Part shown: piece after piece, positions 6,259-8,596 of the stretch
How positions within the stretch are numbered: the stretch's first letter is position 1
How the letters are laid out: each line of letters starts with the position of its first letter
Assembly: GCA_017444505.1 (NCBI GenBank)
Contig: JAFSWK010000245.1
Location: 1-8,596 of the forward strand
DNA length: 8,596 bases
Reading direction: 5' to 3'
From: Rhodocyclaceae bacterium
GTDB taxonomy: Bacteria > Pseudomonadota > Gammaproteobacteria > Burkholderiales > Rhodocyclaceae
Notes under the pieces: generated by a model
The model's database searches: none
The model's input: the letters and a program-made list of their open reading frames with translations, nothing else
What the model was told of the DNA's origin: nothing
Translations under genes and position numbers: made by a program

Positions 6259-7746
6259 ATGAACCGCCGAGACTTGCTGCGTCTTTTTGCTGCCGGAATG
6301 CTCCTGCCGCCCGCCGCCCGCGCGCTGGCCGCAAACGCCGGAGCGGACGCGGGCAAACTGCTGTCGGTCGATGCGCTGGCCACGGGCAAAAAGCTCAAAA
6401 CCCTGCCCAAACTGGAAAACCGCGCCAAGCGCCCCGGCCTCTTTCGCGCCACGCTCACCGCCCGCGCCCGCAAAATCGAACTGCTGCACGGCAAACCCAC
6501 CGCCTTCCTCACCTACAACGGCCACTATCCCGGGCCGCAAATTGTCGCCACGGAAGGCGACACGGTAGAAATTGACTTTCGCAACCAGCTTGACCAGCCC
6601 ACCTCGATTCACTGGCACGGCCTGCCCGTGCCGCCGCTGCAAGACGGCAACCCGTCCGAAGCCGTCGAACCCGGCGCGCGGCGGCTGTACCGCTTCACGC
6701 TGCCCGAAGGCTGCGCCGGCACCTACTGGTACCACACGCAAGCGCACGGCCTGCTTGCCATGCAAATGTACAAGGGCTTGCTGGGTTCGTTCATCGTGCG
6801 CGCCCAGGACGACCCGCTCGCCGACCTGCCCGAACAGCACTGGTTCTTTTCCGACGTGCGCCTGCGCAAAAACGGCGCCATTGCCGAAAACACCGCCCGC
6901 GACTGGATGGATGGCCGCGAAGGGCAGTTTGTGCTCATCAACGGCCAGTATCGCCCGCGCATCCGCGTCACCGGCGCGCAGCGCATCCGCATCTGGAACG
7001 CCTGCAACGCCCGCATCCTGAACCTCTCGCTGCCCGGCTGCCGCTTTATGGTTGTCGGCACCGATGGCGGCCTGCTGCCCGCCCCCGCCGCACCTGTGGA
7101 ACGCCTGCTCATCGCCCCCGGCGAACGCTACGAAGTCATGGTGCAGACCGATTCCCCGCTCAACGCCACGCTGCTCAACCTGCCGTTTGACCGCCACAAA
7201 CTGCTGGAAACCCCCGCCGCCGACCCGCAACCGCTGGCGCAAGTGGATGCGCACCCGGGCAAGCACACCGAACTGCCGCCCGTCTTGCGCACCATCGAAG
7301 AACCCGGCGCCGGCCTGCGTCAGGAACTCGCCTTCACCGCCATGCTGGATGCCCGCGCCGCCCGCAGCGAGGACGACCGCGCCAGCGGCCAGCCCGAAGA
7401 CTTCCCCGAACTGCTGGCGATGTTCCGCATCAACGGCAAAAGTTACGACATGCGGCGCGCCGACCTGCGCGCCCCCGTTGATAAGCCGCTGGACTGGACG
7501 CTGCACAACAAATCGCGCACCGACATCGTCTTTCACCTGCACGGCGCGCAATTCATCGTCGCCCAGCGCACCCTCGGCAACCACACCGAACGTCCCCCGC
7601 TGGCGTGGAAAGACACGCTGCACCTGCAAGCCCACGAAACCGCCCGCATCCGCTTCGTGCCGCGCGAAAAAGGCATCCGCCTCTTCCAGTGCCAAATCCT
7701 CGAACACGCCGCGCTGGGCATGATGGGACAACTGGAAGTGGTGTGA
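6259..7746 (+). CDS. Tat-exported multicopper-oxidase-fold protein with incomplete copper sites
   Basis: This is a 495-residue three-cupredoxin-domain protein. The N-terminus MNRRDLLRLFAAGMLLPPAA is a twin-arginine signal (Arg3-Arg4, then a hydrophobic run), with likely cleavage after ALA at 22-24, so it acts in the periplasm. Motif 1 is intact: IHWHG, His118 and His120. Motif 2 reads WYHTQAHG, keeping His159 but with Gln161 where a type 3 His is expected. Motif 3 reads IVFHLHG: His426 and His428 are kept, but the leading type 1 His is Ile423. Motif 4 reads FQCQILEHAALGM: type 1 Cys478, His483 and Met488 remain, while both flanking type 3 His are Gln477 and Gln479. A complete four-copper oxidase site is therefore absent, and oxidase activity is doubtful. 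It may be a structural or copper-binding relative, as with FtsP/SufI, but it keeps far more ligands. The start has GGAAA (6249-6253) 5 nt upstream and lies 18 nt after iscX, so it is probably cotranscribed. Substrate and role are unknown. Confidence 0.88.
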   Translation: MNRRDLLRLFAAGMLLPPAARALAANAGADAGKLLSVDALATGKKLKTLPKLENRAKRPGLFRATLTARARKIELLHGKPTAFLTYNGHYPGPQIVATEGDTVEIDFRNQLDQPTSIHWHGLPVPPLQDGNPSEAVEPGARRLYRFTLPEGCAGTYWYHTQAHGLLAMQMYKGLLGSFIVRAQDDPLADLPEQHWFFSDVRLRKNGAIAENTARDWMDGREGQFVLINGQYRPRIRVTGAQRIRIWNACNARILNLSLPGCRFMVVGTDGGLLPAPAAPVERLLIAPGERYEVMVQTDSPLNATLLNLPFDRHKLLETPAADPQPLAQVDAHPGKHTELPPVLRTIEEPGAGLRQELAFTAMLDARAARSEDDRASGQPEDFPELLAMFRINGKSYDMRRADLRAPVDKPLDWTLHNKSRTDIVFHLHGAQFIVAQRTLGNHTERPPLAWKDTLHLQAHETARIRFVPREKGIRLFQCQILEHAALGMMGQLEVV

Positions 7747-7782
7747 GTTGTGCGCCAGCGGTGCAGACGCTGCGCCCAAAAC

Positions 7783-7813
7783 AAAACGCGCCGAAGCATT
7801 CCGGCGCGTTTTT
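7783..7813. terminator. Bidirectional intrinsic terminator between the isc operon and thrC
   Basis: An 11-bp perfect stem, AAAACGCGCCG (7783-7793) with CGGCGCGTTTT (7802-7812), encloses an 8-base loop. On the plus strand the GC-rich stem is followed by five T (7809-7813). On the minus strand the mirror arm gives TTTTGTTTT after the stem. It lies between two converging stop codons (7746 and 7834), so it can end both the iscR-to-oxidase transcript and thrC. Confidence 0.92.
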
Positions 7814-7831
7814 CATGCGGGGGGCGAGGAT

Positions 7832-8596
7832 TCAATCTACGTCTCGCTGTGCGATGTATTCCTTGACCACGTCCGCATCCGGGGCGAGGACGGCGACTTT
7901 TTGCGGGCGGTCTTCCAGGTCGCGCAAGTCTTCGGGCGGCTGTGGCGCGTCACCGAGTGCTTCGCGCAGGGTGTCGGCAAACTTCACCGGCTGCGCAGTT
8001 TCCAGCACCAGCAGCGGCACGTCGGGCGGCAGCGTGTCCCGTTGCTGACGGGCGACGTGCATTGCATCGGCGGTGTGCGGGTCGATGAGGACGTTGTATT
8101 GCTCGCAGATGCGGCGGATGGTTTTCAGACGCAGGGCGTGGTTGCTGGCACCGGAAGAAAAAACAAAATCCGCAGATACGCGGGCAAATTCGGGCGTGCC
8201 GGCCAGGTCAAAACCTTGCCCGTCGCCCCATAGCCGTTTGAGCGCGGCGGCGTCGCGCCCGACTACGTCGAAGATGAAACGCTCGAAGTTGGAGGCTTTG
8301 GAAATGTCCATCGACGGGCTGGAGGTGACGAAGGTGTCTTCCGGCGCGCGCGGGCGGTAACGTCCGGTGCGGAAAAATTCGTCGAGCACGTCGTTTTCAT
8401 TGGTGGCGACAATCAGCCGCGCGACAGGCAAGCCCATCTGACGGGCGATGTGCCCGGCGCAGACGTTGCCGAAGTTGCCCGAAGGCACGCAGAAGGCGAC
8501 TTGCTGACGGCTGTTTTCAGTGGCCGCCAGATAGCCCTTGAAGTAATAGACCACTTGCGCAGCAATGCGCGCCCAGTTAATCGAGTTGACCGCGCC
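7832..8596 (-). CDS. thrC: ThrC, threonine synthase (C-terminal 254 residues; begins beyond right edge)
   Basis: Threonine synthase is a PLP enzyme that converts O-phospho-L-homoserine to L-threonine, the last step of threonine biosynthesis. The visible part begins GAVNSINWARIAAQVVYYF at the window edge and continues with the phosphate-binding loop VPSGNFGNVCAG. It then has TSSPSMDISKASNFERF, the motif IDPHTADAMHVA near the C-terminus, and ends at TGA 7832-7834. These motifs are typical of the long proteobacterial ThrC of about 470 residues, so roughly half is present; the PLP lysine lies outside. The GTG at 8554 is an internal codon and not the start, because the frame continues through conserved residues to the edge. 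It converges on the oxidase gene and shares its terminator. In many proteobacteria hom lies upstream, which cannot be checked here. Confidence 0.97.
   Translation of the reverse strand, partial: GAVNSINWARIAAQVVYYFKGYLAATENSRQQVAFCVPSGNFGNVCAGHIARQMGLPVARLIVATNENDVLDEFFRTGRYRPRAPEDTFVTSSPSMDISKASNFERFIFDVVGRDAAALKRLWGDGQGFDLAGTPEFARVSADFVFSSGASNHALRLKTIRRICEQYNVLIDPHTADAMHVARQQRDTLPPDVPLLVLETAQPVKFADTLREALGDAPQPPEDLRDLEDRPQKVAVLAPDADVVKEYIAQRDVD

Noticed and set aside
6259..7746. Naming the oxidase-like gene ftsP/sufI or cueO
   Set aside because: It lacks the full ligand set expected of CueO, yet keeps many more copper ligands than FtsP. The sequence does not decide an orthologue, so no symbol is given.
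6007..7779. 590-codon open frame on the minus strand opposite iscX and the oxidase gene
   Set aside because: Antisense to genes with clear motifs, low-complexity G/A/V/Q/R composition, no domain recognised. Its start would lie at the edge of the terminator.

Overview
The window looks like chromosomal DNA of a GC-rich proteobacterium, most likely a betaproteobacterium. This rests on the isc operon order (iscR-iscS-iscU-iscA-hscB-hscA-fdx-iscX), the IscS, IscU and Fdx sequences, and a threonine synthase of the long proteobacterial type. The placement is from family resemblance only; no rRNA gene is present to confirm it.

Layout: (1) positions 1-769, minus strand: the 5' part of mnmC (bifunctional tRNA wobble-uridine modification enzyme), running off the left edge. 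(2) 770-879: a 110-bp divergent intergenic region with a good promoter for the isc operon and a probable IscR-binding dyad over its -35 element. (3) 880-6240, plus strand: a full set of Isc iron-sulfur cluster assembly genes, tightly packed, with gaps of 2-19 nt or overlaps of 1-4 nt. (4) 6259-7746, plus strand: a Tat-exported multicopper-oxidase-fold protein only 18 nt after iscX, so probably the last gene of the same transcript. (5) 7783-7813: a strong bidirectional hairpin terminator. (6) 7832-8596, minus strand: the 3' part of thrC (threonine synthase), convergent with the operon and running off the right edge.

The isc genes form one pathway. IscS takes sulfur from cysteine and passes it to the IscU scaffold. 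Fdx supplies electrons, IscX modulates IscS, and HscB/HscA release the cluster from IscU through its LPPVK motif. IscA helps deliver clusters, and IscR senses cluster status and represses the operon. MnmC is linked to IscS biochemically, since IscS sulfur and MnmC both contribute to the mnm5s2U wobble base.

Two things are out of the ordinary. First, hscA carries an in-frame TAG at codon 552 of an otherwise intact 620-codon frame. The 68 codons after it still encode a recognisable HscA C-terminus and end in a TGA that overlaps the fdx ATG. This is a nonsense mutation, a sequence error, or a suppressed/recoded amber. Second, the multicopper-oxidase-like protein has lost three of the six type 3 copper histidines, all to Gln, and one type 1 histidine, to Ile. 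Both type 2 histidines remain, so it is probably not a working oxidase. I found no mobile element, CRISPR array, tRNA or rRNA. Apart from these two genes the region is ordinary core genome.
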